Assembly (NCBI GenBank): GCA_031269685.1 | Contig: JAISYU010000124.1 | Coordinates: 1 to 40,279, forward strand | Source: Dysgonamonadaceae bacterium | GTDB lineage: Bacteria > Bacteroidota > Bacteroidia > Bacteroidales > Azobacteroidaceae | Length of the DNA: 40,279 nt | Direction: 5' to 3' | Shown here: piece after piece, positions 1 through 8,802 of the stretch | Numbering within the stretch: the first letter of the stretch is position 1 | How the letters are laid out: every line of letters begins with the position of its first letter | Translations under genes and position numbers: made by a program | Notes under the pieces: generated by a model | The model's database searches: none | Told to the model about the DNA's origin: nothing | The model's input: only the letters and a program-made list of their open reading frames with translations

Positions 1-147
1 CGCGCAAAATATAACTCGTACCGTGCAAAATATAACTCGTACCGCGCAAAATATAACTCGTACCGTGCAAAATATAACTCGTACCGTGCAAAATATAACT
101 CGTACCGCGCAAAATATAATCGAGAAATCGCAAAATCACATCTCCCC
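1..147 (+). repeat. 21-bp tandem repeat array, locus 1
   Basis: Seven 21-bp units in exact register starting at 1, 22, 43, 64, 85, 106 and 127. The first five are nearly identical (CGYGCAAAATATAACTCG followed by TAC); the last two are degenerate but keep GCAAAAT at the same place. Both 21 and the unit content are stop-free, so an ORF with QNITRT(A/V) heptads runs through it, probably incidentally. The window begins inside the array, so its left limit is unknown. It passes through a C-rich junction into the 9-mer run that follows. Confidence 0.95.
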
Positions 148-196
148 TACCCTTAATCTCATTAAAACCTTTAAAATCATTAATGTCATTAAAGGA
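148..196 (+). repeat. 9-bp repeat run (CTTTAAAGN type), locus 1
   Basis: About five degenerate 9-bp units built on (C/A)TTAAWNYC follow the 21-mer array directly. The last CAAAAT core of the 21-mers (131) is followed 20 nt later by CCTTAAT, the same spacing as at 31861 and 32050. The run ends with TTAATGTCATTAAAGG and then AAATCAC, which resembles the end of the 32071-32115 run. Confidence 0.75.
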
Positions 197-282
197 AATC
201 ACAAAAAATCGAAAAAGAATTTGTACATTTGCATCGTAAAAAATACCATAAACAGGGTATATATCATCTCAATTTTTATTAT

Positions 283-290
283 TACCTTTG
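283..290 (+). promoter_or_regulatory. Bacteroidota -7 box (TAccTTTG) upstream of the M16 gene
   Basis: TAccTTTG matches the Bacteroidota sigma-70-type -7 element and lies 53 bp before the preferred ATG. No convincing TTTG is present 19-20 bp upstream. A second match, TAcaTTTG, lies at 224-231 and could be an alternative start site. Confidence 0.5.
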
Positions 291-343
291 CAGCCTCATT
301 AATAAACAAAAATGCAGTGTAAAATTTAATATTGAAAATGGTT

Positions 344-3148
344 ATGAAGAAGTTAATGTTACTCACAGGGCTAATTACCCTCATTATCAGTTCGGCAATC
401 TCCCAAAATAATCCCGAGTTGCCCGTCGATCCGAAAGTTAAGTACGGAAAGTTAAGCAATGGATTGACGTATTACATCCGCCACAACGAATTGCCAAAAG
501 AACGCGTCGATTTCTACATCGCACAAAAGGTCGGCTCAATGCAGGAGGAGGAAAATCAACGCGGGTTGGCGCATTTTCTCGAACACATGGCGTTTAACGG
601 CAGCAAGAACTTTCCCGAAAACAATCTTACAAAGTATCTTGAAACAATTGGCGTGAAATTCGGCGAAAACCTCAACGCATATACATCCTTCGACGAGACA
701 GTTTATTACATTTCCAACGTTCCCGTGGCAAGGGAAAGCGCTGTCGACAGTTGCATCTTGATTCTCCACGACTGGTCCGGCGCTTTATTACTCGAGGAAA
801 AGGATATAGACAAAGAACGCGGCGTCATTCGAGAAGAAATGCGCAGCAGAAACGAAGCAACAATGAGATTATATGAAAAACTCCTGCCGATTTTAATGCC
901 CAACAACAAATATGCAAGCAGAATGCCGATAGGTACAGAAGAGGTGGTCATGAATTTTAAGCCGGACGAGATTCGTCAATACTATAAGAAGTGGTATAGA
1001 CCCGATTTGCAGGGAATTATTATCGTTGGCGACATTGATGTAAACAAAATCGAAAGCAAACTGAAAGAAATTTTCGCAGATATTCCCGCACCCGTCAATC
1101 CTGCAGAAAGAATCTACTTCGAAGTGGACGACAACGCCGAACCAATAGTCGGAATCGTGACCGACAAAGAAGCGCCCATAAGTATAATCAACATTGACTT
1201 CAAACATAAACCCGTGACCCCGCGCAACCAACGCAATACAATGGGCGCATTTATCTCGGAATGGTTCGATGCAGTCGCGAAAGAGATAGTTACAGAACGG
1301 TTCCGTGATCTTTCCCAAAAATCCGAACCACCATTCATACAAGCCGACGGAGGTAATGACGATTTCCTCGTAACATGCACCGAGGAAACCTGGAACATGA
1401 TGGCAGCAGTGCGAAACAATGACGCGGAAACGGCGCTCAAAACAATTACCAGGGAAGCAAAAAGAATAGACCTCTATGGTTTCACCGAAAGCGAGTACGA
1501 ACGCGCAAAAAGCAACGTATTAACAGCCTTTGAAACCAATTTTAACGAACGTGACAAGACTCGTAACGAAAATTACGCCAACAATTACGTAAATCATTTC
1601 CTGAAAGGCGGGTATATTCCGGGTATAGAAATAGAATACTCAATCGCTAAAACAATAAGCGAGCAAATTCCACTCAATATCCTGAATCAATACGTCCAAA
1701 CCCTTATCAGGGACAGCAATATCGTGATATGTATGATCGCACCCGAAAAAGAAGACGTCAAAATACCGACAAATCAACAACTGCTCTCGTGGTTTAACGA
1801 AGCGCGCAACGAAAAAATAGAACCAATCGAAGAATCAGTAAACAATGAACCGCTGATCGAAAACATACCCACAGGAGTTAATATAAAGTCCGAAAGCGAC
1901 GGCAAGTTTGGGTCGAAAATTCTAACCTTATCCAACGACGTTAAAGTCATTATCAAATCAACAAATCTCAAGGACGACGAAATTTTATTCACAGCATTCA
2001 GTCCCGGCGGATCATCCCTCTTTCCACAAGACGACCAAATCAACGTGCAACTCTATAACTCGGTTACCGGCATCGGCGGACTTGGAAAATTCAGCAAAAC
2101 AAACCTCTCCAAAGCGCTTGCCGGCAAAAGAGCAGCCGTACAACCAACAATTTCACTCCGTGAAGAAGGTCTTTCCGGCTCGTCCAGCGTAAAAGATTTC
2201 GAGACCCTGCTGCAACTTATCTACCTCAACTTCACAGACGTAAGGAAAGACGAAGAAGCCTTCAAATCATTCGTAACACGCACAAAATCCCTGCTGAAAA
2301 GCATGGAGGTACAACCGCAAAACACCTTACAGGACTCCATTACCAAAACAATCTACGTAGATCAATTAAGGCACTTCCGAATTAAAGCCGATGACCTGGA
2401 TAAAGTCAACTACCAGACCATAGAAAACTGGAGGAAAGAACGATATGCCAACGCAGACGATTTTACATTCATCTTTACCGGCAACATTAACGTGGATTCA
2501 GTGAAAAATCTCATCGCACAATATCTCGGTAACTTGCCTGCCTCCGGCAAAAAAGAAAAATTCATTCCTCTTAATGAAGATTACAATAAAGGTATACGCA
2601 AAAACGCCTTCAATAAAGAAATGGAAAACCTGAAATCAACCGCAGTGAATTTCTATTGGACCGTACTCGACTATAATCTGAAAAATCGCCTGGAAATAAA
2701 TATGCTGCTCGATATTCTTAAAGTCGTATACACGGAAAAAGTACGCGAAGAAGAAGGAGGTACCTACGGCGTCCAAGTCGGTGGCGGATTGTCCGATTAT
2801 CCTAAAGGAAGAGCCGTGCTAAATACAAGTTTTGAAACAGATCCCGCAAAAGTGGAATATCTTAATAAAATAATACACGACGAAATAAAAACAATAGCCG
2901 ATAACGGTCCCAGCCAAGTGAACTTCGATAAGGTAAAGGAACATCTCCTTAAAGCACAAGCCGAAAACGAACAGAAAAACAGATACTGGTTAAACATCAT
3001 CAAAACCTATTACAGCCGCGGGTACGATGATTATACCGAATATCTCAAGACCATAAACAAAATTTCCCCAAACGATGTGCGCAAAAAAGCAAAAGCGCTC
3101 ACAGATGCCGGAAATGTGCTCGAAGTGATCATGACAGGTGTCAAGTAA
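344..3148 (+). CDS. M16 family zinc metallopeptidase (two-domain, secreted)
   Basis: This is predicted to be an exported zinc endopeptidase of the insulinase/pitrilysin family. A signal peptide (MKKLMLLTGLITLIISSAIS) opens the protein. The inverted zinc motif HFLEH is at about residues 77-81, and the third ligand lies in the following VIREEM stretch near residue 164. An M16 C-terminal region follows, and a second, non-catalytic M16 half fills the rest, giving 934 aa, the usual length for the fused form. In-frame starts also exist at 332 (TTG) and 338 (ATG); 344 is chosen because it gives the cleanest signal peptide. The gene lies 24 bp before the GH57 gene on the same strand and is probably cotranscribed with it. 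Its substrate cannot be read from the sequence; periplasmic peptide turnover is the usual inference. Confidence 0.93.
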   Translation: MKKLMLLTGLITLIISSAISQNNPELPVDPKVKYGKLSNGLTYYIRHNELPKERVDFYIAQKVGSMQEEENQRGLAHFLEHMAFNGSKNFPENNLTKYLETIGVKFGENLNAYTSFDETVYYISNVPVARESAVDSCILILHDWSGALLLEEKDIDKERGVIREEMRSRNEATMRLYEKLLPILMPNNKYASRMPIGTEEVVMNFKPDEIRQYYKKWYRPDLQGIIIVGDIDVNKIESKLKEIFADIPAPVNPAERIYFEVDDNAEPIVGIVTDKEAPISIINIDFKHKPVTPRNQRNTMGAFISEWFDAVAKEIVTERFRDLSQKSEPPFIQADGGNDDFLVTCTEETWNMMAAVRNNDAETALKTITREAKRIDLYGFTESEYERAKSNVLTAFETNFNERDKTRNENYANNYVNHFLKGGYIPGIEIEYSIAKTISEQIPLNILNQYVQTLIRDSNIVICMIAPEKEDVKIPTNQQLLSWFNEARNEKIEPIEESVNNEPLIENIPTGVNIKSESDGKFGSKILTLSNDVKVIIKSTNLKDDEILFTAFSPGGSSLFPQDDQINVQLYNSVTGIGGLGKFSKTNLSKALAGKRAAVQPTISLREEGLSGSSSVKDFETLLQLIYLNFTDVRKDEEAFKSFVTRTKSLLKSMEVQPQNTLQDSITKTIYVDQLRHFRIKADDLDKVNYQTIENWRKERYANADDFTFIFTGNINVDSVKNLIAQYLGNLPASGKKEKFIPLNEDYNKGIRKNAFNKEMENLKSTAVNFYWTVLDYNLKNRLEINMLLDILKVVYTEKVREEEGGTYGVQVGGGLSDYPKGRAVLNTSFETDPAKVEYLNKIIHDEIKTIADNGPSQVNFDKVKEHLLKAQAENEQKNRYWLNIIKTYYSRGYDDYTEYLKTINKISPNDVRKKAKALTDAGNVLEVIMTGVK

Positions 3149-3172
3149 TATCAATAAATAATAATAAATCCC

Positions 3173-4483
3173 ATGAAAAGTTTATGCTTCTACTTCCAAA
3201 TCCACCAGCCGTTCAGACTTAAACGCTACCGGTTCTTCGATATAGGCGCCGATTCCTACTATTATGACGACTTCGCTAACGAAGATATAATCACCGGAAT
3301 CGCTAACCGTAGTTACCTGAAGGCTAATAAAATGATACTCGACCTTATACGACAGTATGACGGGGAATTTAAAGTGTCATTCTCAATATCTGGAATAGCA
3401 CTCGAACAACTCGAAATGTATGTCCCCGAAGCCATCGACTCATTCAGGGAACTTGCAAAAACAGACTGCATAGAATTCCTCTCCGAAACATATAATCATT
3501 CCCTCGCCTCAATGGAAGACCCAATAGAATTCCAAAATCAAGTGAAACGGCACGCCGATAAAATAGAACTGCTGTTCGGTATAAGACCGGAAGTCTTCCG
3601 TAATACCGAACTGATCTATAATGACGAAATAGGAGAACTGATTTACAACATGGGCATCAACGCTATACTCGTGGAAGGAGCAAAACATGTCCTGGGATGG
3701 AAAAGTCCCAATTATATCTATACATCAGACACCAATCCCAAACTAAAACTGCTGGTGCGAAACATGAAATACAGCGATGATATTTCCTTTCGCTTCTCAA
3801 ACTATAACTGGAACGAATATCCACTCGTCGCCGACAAATTCATCAACTGGATTAACTCTACTCCCGAAGATGAACAAATAGTGAACGTGTGGATGAACTA
3901 TGAAGTACTCGGCAGTCAACAACCCGCCGAAACCGGTATCTTCGAGTTCTTTAAAGCCATTCCACGATTCGCCCTCGAAAAAGGTATCGCTTTCACTATT
4001 CCCTCAAAAGCAGCTAAAACATTGGAACCAACCGGTAAACTTGCCGTCCCTTACCACTGTTCTTGGGCAGGAGAGGAAAAAGATGTCAGTCCGTGGAAAG
4101 GTAATGTACTGCAACAGGAAGCAATTACTAAACTGTACGGAATCGGTGAAAGGGTGCGCATCATAAATGATCGCCGGATACTTCAGGATTGGGACTACTT
4201 GCAGGCAAGTGATCATTTCAATTTCATGAGTACTAAACTTTTCCCTGGTCCAAGCGTCTATAGCCCCTACGAAAATGCTTTCGATGCGTTTAATAACTAC
4301 ATGAACGTATTAAGTGACTTCATAGGCAGGGTCAAAACATTATATCCCGACGAAATAGAAAACGAGGAACTTAACGCTCTCCTGACTACTATCCGTAATC
4401 TTGAAGGCGAAATAAAATATCTGAGAAAAGAAGTTAACAATGGCAAATCATTCCCAAAACGCAACATCATTCCTCGCCAATGA
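3173..4483 (+). CDS. Glycoside hydrolase family 57 protein, possibly catalytically altered
   Basis: This is a cytoplasmic GH57 protein of 436 aa with no signal peptide. GH57 enzymes act on alpha-glucans such as glycogen and maltodextrin. The first conserved block is FQIHQPFR (residues 8-15), the second is EFLSETYNHS (101-110), and the nucleophile block is VFRNTELIY with Glu146. In the fourth block, where active members read MDYETFGEH with the catalytic Asp, this protein reads WMNYEVLGSQ with Asn242. The rest of the chain (SWAGEEKD, LQQEAITKLYGI, QASDHFNFMSTK) follows the Bacteroides-type family closely. So family membership is secure but activity is doubtful: it may be inactive, or use another acid. 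It overlaps the next gene by 44 bp, suggesting translational coupling. Confidence 0.9.
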   Translation: MKSLCFYFQIHQPFRLKRYRFFDIGADSYYYDDFANEDIITGIANRSYLKANKMILDLIRQYDGEFKVSFSISGIALEQLEMYVPEAIDSFRELAKTDCIEFLSETYNHSLASMEDPIEFQNQVKRHADKIELLFGIRPEVFRNTELIYNDEIGELIYNMGINAILVEGAKHVLGWKSPNYIYTSDTNPKLKLLVRNMKYSDDISFRFSNYNWNEYPLVADKFINWINSTPEDEQIVNVWMNYEVLGSQQPAETGIFEFFKAIPRFALEKGIAFTIPSKAAKTLEPTGKLAVPYHCSWAGEEKDVSPWKGNVLQQEAITKLYGIGERVRIINDRRILQDWDYLQASDHFNFMSTKLFPGPSVYSPYENAFDAFNNYMNVLSDFIGRVKTLYPDEIENEELNALLTTIRNLEGEIKYLRKEVNNGKSFPKRNIIPRQ

Positions 4484-5825
4484 ATCCCGCGCCGAATGGC
4501 ATGACGAAACATTGTGGCTCGTGCGCAAAAAACGAGACAGGGCTGCACAATCCGTACCCGAATGGGAAACCCTCCGCAACCGCGCATCCGCAATAAAAGA
4601 AGACGTATTGTCAAACCTCGATGTCTATCTCGAACAGTTTGAAAGAGAAGCTACCCGTAATGGCGCTAATGTGCTCTGGGCTTCCGACGCAAACGAATTT
4701 AACAATATCATTTTTGATATAATAACGAAGAAACATCAGGCAAAGAATATTGTCAAAAGCAAGTCAATGCTGACCGAAGAGTGCGGACTTAACCATTTCT
4801 TACTCGAACGCGGCATAGAAGTAGTAGATACCGACCTCGGAGAGAGAATTATACAGTTCCGACACGAAACTCCGAGCCATATCGTACTGCCTGCTATACA
4901 TCTGAAAAAAGAAGAAATAGGTGAAACTTTCCACGAAAAACTCGGTACGGAAAAGGGCGCCTCAGATCCTGCTTACCTTACTCATGCAGCCCGTCAACAT
5001 CTGCGTAAAAAATTCCTTACAGCGGAAATAGCAATGACCGGCGTCAATTTTGCCGTTGCGGAAACGGGAAGTGTAGTTGTATGTACCAATGAAGGTAACG
5101 CGGATATGGGTGTGCAGTCGGCGCCGGTGCAGATTCACTGTATGGGAATAGAAAAAATTGTGAGGCAACAGGAAGATCTGGGAGTTTTCATGCGGCTTCT
5201 GGCTCGCAATGCCACAGGTCAGCCGGTTACAACTTATATATCACACTACATGAAACCTAAACCAGCCGGCGCAATGTATATCGTGATAGTAGATAACGGC
5301 AGGTCTAAACATCTTGGCAATAAACATTATGTCAATTCCCTAAAATGTATCCGTTGCGGTGGATGTATGAATACCTGTCCTGTTTTCCGCAGAAGCGGCG
5401 GACATAGTTACGGATATGTGATACCAGGTCCTATCGGCTCAATTCTTGCACCGGAACGTACTGCCGGTTATTCCGACCTGCCGTTTGCTTCATCGCTTTG
5501 CGGTTCGTGTGATAATGTCTGTCCTGTGAAAATAGATATTCATGAGCAGTTGTACCGTTGGCGGCAAGACCTTACGGAACAGGGTAAAACTTCGCTCGCA
5601 AAACGTCTTGCGTTACGTACAGCCGGTTATGCGCTTGCATCAGACAAACTGTATAATGTTGCAGGAGTTACCGTCCGTAAAATGATTGGTCGTTTGCCTC
5701 GTAACTTACTCTACATGCCTCTCAACGCCTGGGGTAGAGGAAGGGAATTGCCTGCGCCACCGAAAGAATCATTTAAGGAATGGTATGAAAAGAATAGAGG
5801 TGCATCTGAAAGTAGCAATACATAA
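4440..5825 (+). CDS. lutB: LutB-type lactate utilisation iron-sulfur protein
   Basis: The protein belongs to the LutB/YkgF family, the iron-sulfur subunit of the LutABC L-lactate oxidation system. The N-terminal half is the LUD domain, and two [4Fe-4S] motifs follow: CIRCGGCMNTCP (near residues 304-315) and CGSCDNVCP (near 359-367). All eight cysteines are present. Length (461 aa) is normal. The start at 4440 is supported by the family N-terminus (ESRAEWHDETLWLVRKKRDRA) although it overlaps the GH57 gene. Neither LutA (CCG-domain protein) nor LutC is beside it, which is unusual; the complex may be completed from elsewhere or this copy may serve another redox role. Confidence 0.88.
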   Translation: MANHSQNATSFLANESRAEWHDETLWLVRKKRDRAAQSVPEWETLRNRASAIKEDVLSNLDVYLEQFEREATRNGANVLWASDANEFNNIIFDIITKKHQAKNIVKSKSMLTEECGLNHFLLERGIEVVDTDLGERIIQFRHETPSHIVLPAIHLKKEEIGETFHEKLGTEKGASDPAYLTHAARQHLRKKFLTAEIAMTGVNFAVAETGSVVVCTNEGNADMGVQSAPVQIHCMGIEKIVRQQEDLGVFMRLLARNATGQPVTTYISHYMKPKPAGAMYIVIVDNGRSKHLGNKHYVNSLKCIRCGGCMNTCPVFRRSGGHSYGYVIPGPIGSILAPERTAGYSDLPFASSLCGSCDNVCPVKIDIHEQLYRWRQDLTEQGKTSLAKRLALRTAGYALASDKLYNVAGVTVRKMIGRLPRNLLYMPLNAWGRGRELPAPPKESFKEWYEKNRGASESSNT

Positions 5826-5999
5826 ATCATCTCAACAGGAGATTTACAGGAAAGTATTTTTTGCAATTACTCAATAATTTATAATATTTCGCTGGGATAC
5901 GTTTGCTCTTATGAAAAAACTCAAAGACCTGTGTAGAGCGTAAGTTTTTATCTCTTAAAAACGCTTAGTTCTTATTTTTCCTCTCTTAACTTTTTTTCT

Positions 6000-6007
6000 T
6001 ACCTTTG
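6000..6007 (+). promoter_or_regulatory. -7 box (TAccTTTG) for the LysM gene
   Basis: TAccTTTG lies 21 bp before the ATG at 6029. It overlaps the upstream TTG codon at 6005, which excludes the longer reading as the start. No clear -33 TTTG is seen. Confidence 0.6.
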
Positions 6008-6028
6008 CAGCGCAATAATGCTTTAAAT

Positions 6029-7546
6029 ATGTTTAAACAATATCTCCTTTCTATTCTCTTTGTCGTTTCCGGTGCAGCGGTATGCGCCCAAAACGGAGAC
6101 TTTTTCCTTCATACCGTAGAGCGTGGGCAGACTGTGTATTCGATTTCCAGGATGTACCACGTCTCGGAGAATGATGTGATAAGGCTTAATCCAGGTAGCG
6201 AAACCGTAATCAGGGACGGGCAAAAGTTGAAAATCCCGCAGCAGTCAGGATCTTACGTTTATCATACCATTCAGCCACAGGAGACACTTTACGGTGTTTC
6301 TAAAAAATACGGAATGACCGGTGAAGATATTATGAATGTCAATCCGGGTCTTTCTGTAAGTACTTTTTTAATTGGAAAGATAATTAGGATACCTGTAAAC
6401 CAAGTTAATACACCGATTAACGGCGATAGTGAGGCGGTAAATACTACGAACTCCCTTCTTAACCGTATTCAGCCTCTCAAATCCGTCAGTCCGATAAAGA
6501 TAGCGCTTATTCTGCCGTTCGATGCCAAAGGGAAAAAAGACAGAAGGATTGTTGAATATTACGAGGGATTCCTTCTGGCGTTGAAAGAGTTAAAGCAAAA
6601 AGGCGTTTCCGTCAATCTGGATGTTTACGACAGCGGTCAGGGGATGACTGAGATCCATTCTATCCTCAAAAACAGCGAGTTGAAGAACGTACACCTTATT
6701 ATCGGAGGTACATCCGCCCAGATACCGGCTATTTCCCAATTCACCAGGGAACGTGACATCCCTTATGTTATCCCTTTCACCTCAGACTGCGACGAACCCT
6801 ACTATAACCCAAAGATTTACCAGATAAATACTCCCCAGTCATACCTTTATTCAAAGGCATCGCTCGCTTTTGCCTTGAAATACCGCAATGAAAATATTTT
6901 TCTTGTCTCCAACGAAGAGGGAAACGCTAATAAAGAAGATTTTATAAGCGCTTTGAAATCCGATTTGCAAGCGCAAAAAGTCAATTTCCGCACTGTTTCG
7001 CTTTCTGACGTAAATCTTGAAAAAATAGAACTTTCTCCTTCAAAGAGAAACATTTTTGTGCCGAACGATGATACACAGAATACTCTTGAAAAACTTATTG
7101 TGATGCTTAAATCAATCGTTGAAGTCAGCCCTGAATACTCAATTTCGCCGTTTGGCTATACCCGTTGGCAGATTGATGCACAGAAAACAATGACGGACGA
7201 ATTTAACAAAATGAATGTCATCTTCTTTTCCGGTTTTTACAGTAACCCGTTGAACGAAGACGTACAAACGTTTTACAAGACGTTTTACAAATGGTACGGT
7301 CGCCCTCCGGTGACTGCGTTTCCACGCTATGGGATTCTCGGATACGACACTGGAATGTTCTTCATCCTTGCCATAGATCGCTACGGCGCCTCGTTTGAGA
7401 ACAAAATCGGCAGTTTCAAATACAATGGCATACAGACCTGCTTTAATTTTGAGCGTGTAAACAACTGGGGCGGCTTTGTAAATACCGGTCTGTACTTTGT
7501 AAACTATCAAAGTGACTTTACGATACGGCAGGATGTAATTAACTAA
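6029..7546 (+). CDS. LysM / type 1 periplasmic-binding-like fusion protein
   Basis: This is an exported 505-aa protein. A signal peptide (start MFKQYLLSILFVVSGAAVCA) is followed by two LysM peptidoglycan-binding repeats at about residues 27-70 (HTVERGQTVYSISRMYHVS) and 77-122 (HTIQPQETLYGVSKKYGM). The remaining 350 or so residues resemble the periplasmic-binding fold of amino-acid ABC receptors (IALILPFDAKG, YYEGFLLALKEL, IIGGTSAQIPAI, YVIPFTSD). The arrangement is common in Bacteroidales and no transport partners are adjacent, so a structural or sensory role at the cell wall is more likely than uptake. The start at 6029 is set by the promoter at 6000. The gene is 9 bp from the next and probably cotranscribed. 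Confidence 0.88.
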   Translation: MFKQYLLSILFVVSGAAVCAQNGDFFLHTVERGQTVYSISRMYHVSENDVIRLNPGSETVIRDGQKLKIPQQSGSYVYHTIQPQETLYGVSKKYGMTGEDIMNVNPGLSVSTFLIGKIIRIPVNQVNTPINGDSEAVNTTNSLLNRIQPLKSVSPIKIALILPFDAKGKKDRRIVEYYEGFLLALKELKQKGVSVNLDVYDSGQGMTEIHSILKNSELKNVHLIIGGTSAQIPAISQFTRERDIPYVIPFTSDCDEPYYNPKIYQINTPQSYLYSKASLAFALKYRNENIFLVSNEEGNANKEDFISALKSDLQAQKVNFRTVSLSDVNLEKIELSPSKRNIFVPNDDTQNTLEKLIVMLKSIVEVSPEYSISPFGYTRWQIDAQKTMTDEFNKMNVIFFSGFYSNPLNEDVQTFYKTFYKWYGRPPVTAFPRYGILGYDTGMFFILAIDRYGASFENKIGSFKYNGIQTCFNFERVNNWGGFVNTGLYFVNYQSDFTIRQDVIN

Positions 7547-7555
7547 CTGACTGAT

Positions 7556-8236
7556 ATGAGCCGTATAATCATTATAATATGTTTCATTCTTTTTTCGCCG
7601 GCGTTCGTATTGATTAACGCACAGGAAAAATTTACGCCGGAATGGTCGTTCGGTATCAATGGCGGTATGACATTGTCCAAGATCGGTTTCGATTCGCAGT
7701 CTCGAGTCCCGCAATCAAATCTGAGACAGTCAACCGGCGGTCTGACGGCGCGTTATATTTCTGAAAATCATTTTGGGCTTGTCGGCGAACTTAATTATTC
7801 AATGCGAGGCTGGCAGGAAAAGACCGACACCTCTTACTTGAACCGTTACGCCCGTTCGCTGGTTTACCTCGAATTGCCGGTAATGACTCAACTCTATTTC
7901 AATATCGGTAAACGGGTTAGGTTGCTCTTTAACGTCGGTCCGCAAATAAGTTACTTCCTGAATGATAAGACTCTCGAAAGGGAGGAATATGATGCTAAGC
8001 CTTATTATAACCTGCCTGTGCAGCGCAGGTTTGATTACGGCATCAAGGGAGGTGCAGGTTTAGAGATACGTACCGGCATCGGCTCATTTATTCTCGACGG
8101 CAATTATTATTTCGGGCTTTCCGACATCTTCAACAATACCCGCGCTGATATTTTCCAGGCTTCACACAACCAGGTTATCGGCGTCCGGCTGACGTATCTT
8201 GTCAGAAGTAAAACAAAAACATTTATCTTCTTTTAA
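7556..8236 (+). CDS. PorT-like outer membrane beta-barrel protein
   Basis: This 226-aa protein has an N-terminal signal peptide (ending near LINAQEK) and alternating amphipathic strands with many aromatic girdle residues, beginning with the typical first strand FGINGGMTLSKIGF and ending with VIGVRLTYLV. It fits the small 8-10-strand barrel family called PorT/OMP_b-brl_2, which sits in the outer membrane. The specific function is unknown: PorT itself takes part in type IX secretion in Porphyromonas, but many barrels of this fold do not. It follows the LysM protein gene by 9 bp, so the two may work together at the cell envelope. Confidence 0.8.
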   Translation: MSRIIIIICFILFSPAFVLINAQEKFTPEWSFGINGGMTLSKIGFDSQSRVPQSNLRQSTGGLTARYISENHFGLVGELNYSMRGWQEKTDTSYLNRYARSLVYLELPVMTQLYFNIGKRVRLLFNVGPQISYFLNDKTLEREEYDAKPYYNLPVQRRFDYGIKGGAGLEIRTGIGSFILDGNYYFGLSDIFNNTRADIFQASHNQVIGVRLTYLVRSKTKTFIFF

Positions 8237-8280
8237 GGAAATTCTGCAAGAATGAATTATCTTTTCCGCTGCTATGACGG

Positions 8281-8343
8281 AAAATTTTTCAGCATGCCGG
8301 GAATCTTTTTCAGCATGCTGGCAAGTTTTTCCAGCACGTTCGG
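8281..8343 (-). repeat. Three-unit 21-bp repeat
   Basis: Units start at 8281, 8302 and 8323. Each carries a T-tract of about five and then an (imperfect) palindrome centred on CAGCATGCTG. On the minus strand this gives an A-tract every 21 bp, like the other 21-bp loci in the window, though the unit sequence itself is different. Confidence 0.75.
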
Positions 8344-8505
8344 AAGCATGGTGAGACAGATAAATTTTCTACTCTTTTCTACTCACGGATAAAGAAATAT
8401 GCTTCTTAGCGCCTCTATTTAATACTTTTCCGGTAAAATAGCGGAGGAATAATATCACGCTGTTTATATCTGCCCGTATAAAACATTCCCAAAAAGTATA
8501 ATGAA

Positions 8506-8540
8506 ATAAAAAAAGGCAGGTGTCTCACGACAACCGCCTT
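8506..8540 (-). terminator. Intrinsic terminator, minus strand
   Basis: Read on the minus strand, AAGGCGGTTGTC and GACACCTGCCTT form a long stem with one mismatch and a bulge, closed by a GTGA tetraloop (GNRA type) and followed by seven T. It would end transcription coming from pepD or from a small RNA between the two. Confidence 0.8.
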
Positions 8541-8737
8541 CAACAGTTATGAACATATAAATTATACGGGTTATAACAGTATCTTTATTTGTGTGCTTCA
8601 GTTTCTTTTATCTCTATAACGCATCAACTAAAAAAAGGTTTTAATTTTTTTTGTCAGTTAGTGATAACTTGCCTTGTAATAACGAAATAAAACTTTTCAA
8701 TTTACCAGCAGCGATTATCTTAAACCTTGCAATACAA
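8541..8737 (-). ncRNA. Candidate small RNA or long pepD 3' untranslated region
   Basis: About 200 nt of non-coding, AT-rich sequence ends at the strong terminator at 8506-8540. A TAttTTTG box on the minus strand (8738-8745) could start a transcript here, but no -33 element is seen. An unprocessed 3' tail of pepD is equally possible. No known RNA family was recognised. Confidence 0.2.
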
Positions 8738-8802
8738 CAAAAATAACCCACTATCTGAAAATGTTACCCTATTAATGATATGGACTTACGGTATGCAATT
8801 TG

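Larger units (their letters stand above)
8237..8802. other. Gene-free interval between PorT-like gene and pepD
   Basis: About 565 bp with no convincing coding region. It holds a three-unit 21-bp repeat (8281-8343), a strong minus-strand terminator (8506-8540), and an AT-rich stretch (8541-8740) that may be the pepD 3' untranslated region or a small RNA. The rest shows nothing recognisable. Confidence 0.7.

Noticed and set aside
23-322. A 99-aa ORF through the first array (QNITRT heptads)
   Set aside because: Repeat-derived, lacks an upstream promoter within the window, and overlaps the promoter region of the M16 gene.
5826-6028. Possible lutC remnant after lutB
   Set aside because: No LUD-domain residues could be read in any frame; the stretch is AT-rich and holds only the next promoter.
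7139-7714. A 191-aa minus-strand ORF opposite the LysM and PorT-like genes
   Set aside because: It is a shadow of two well-supported plus-strand genes, with no family resemblance or promoter.
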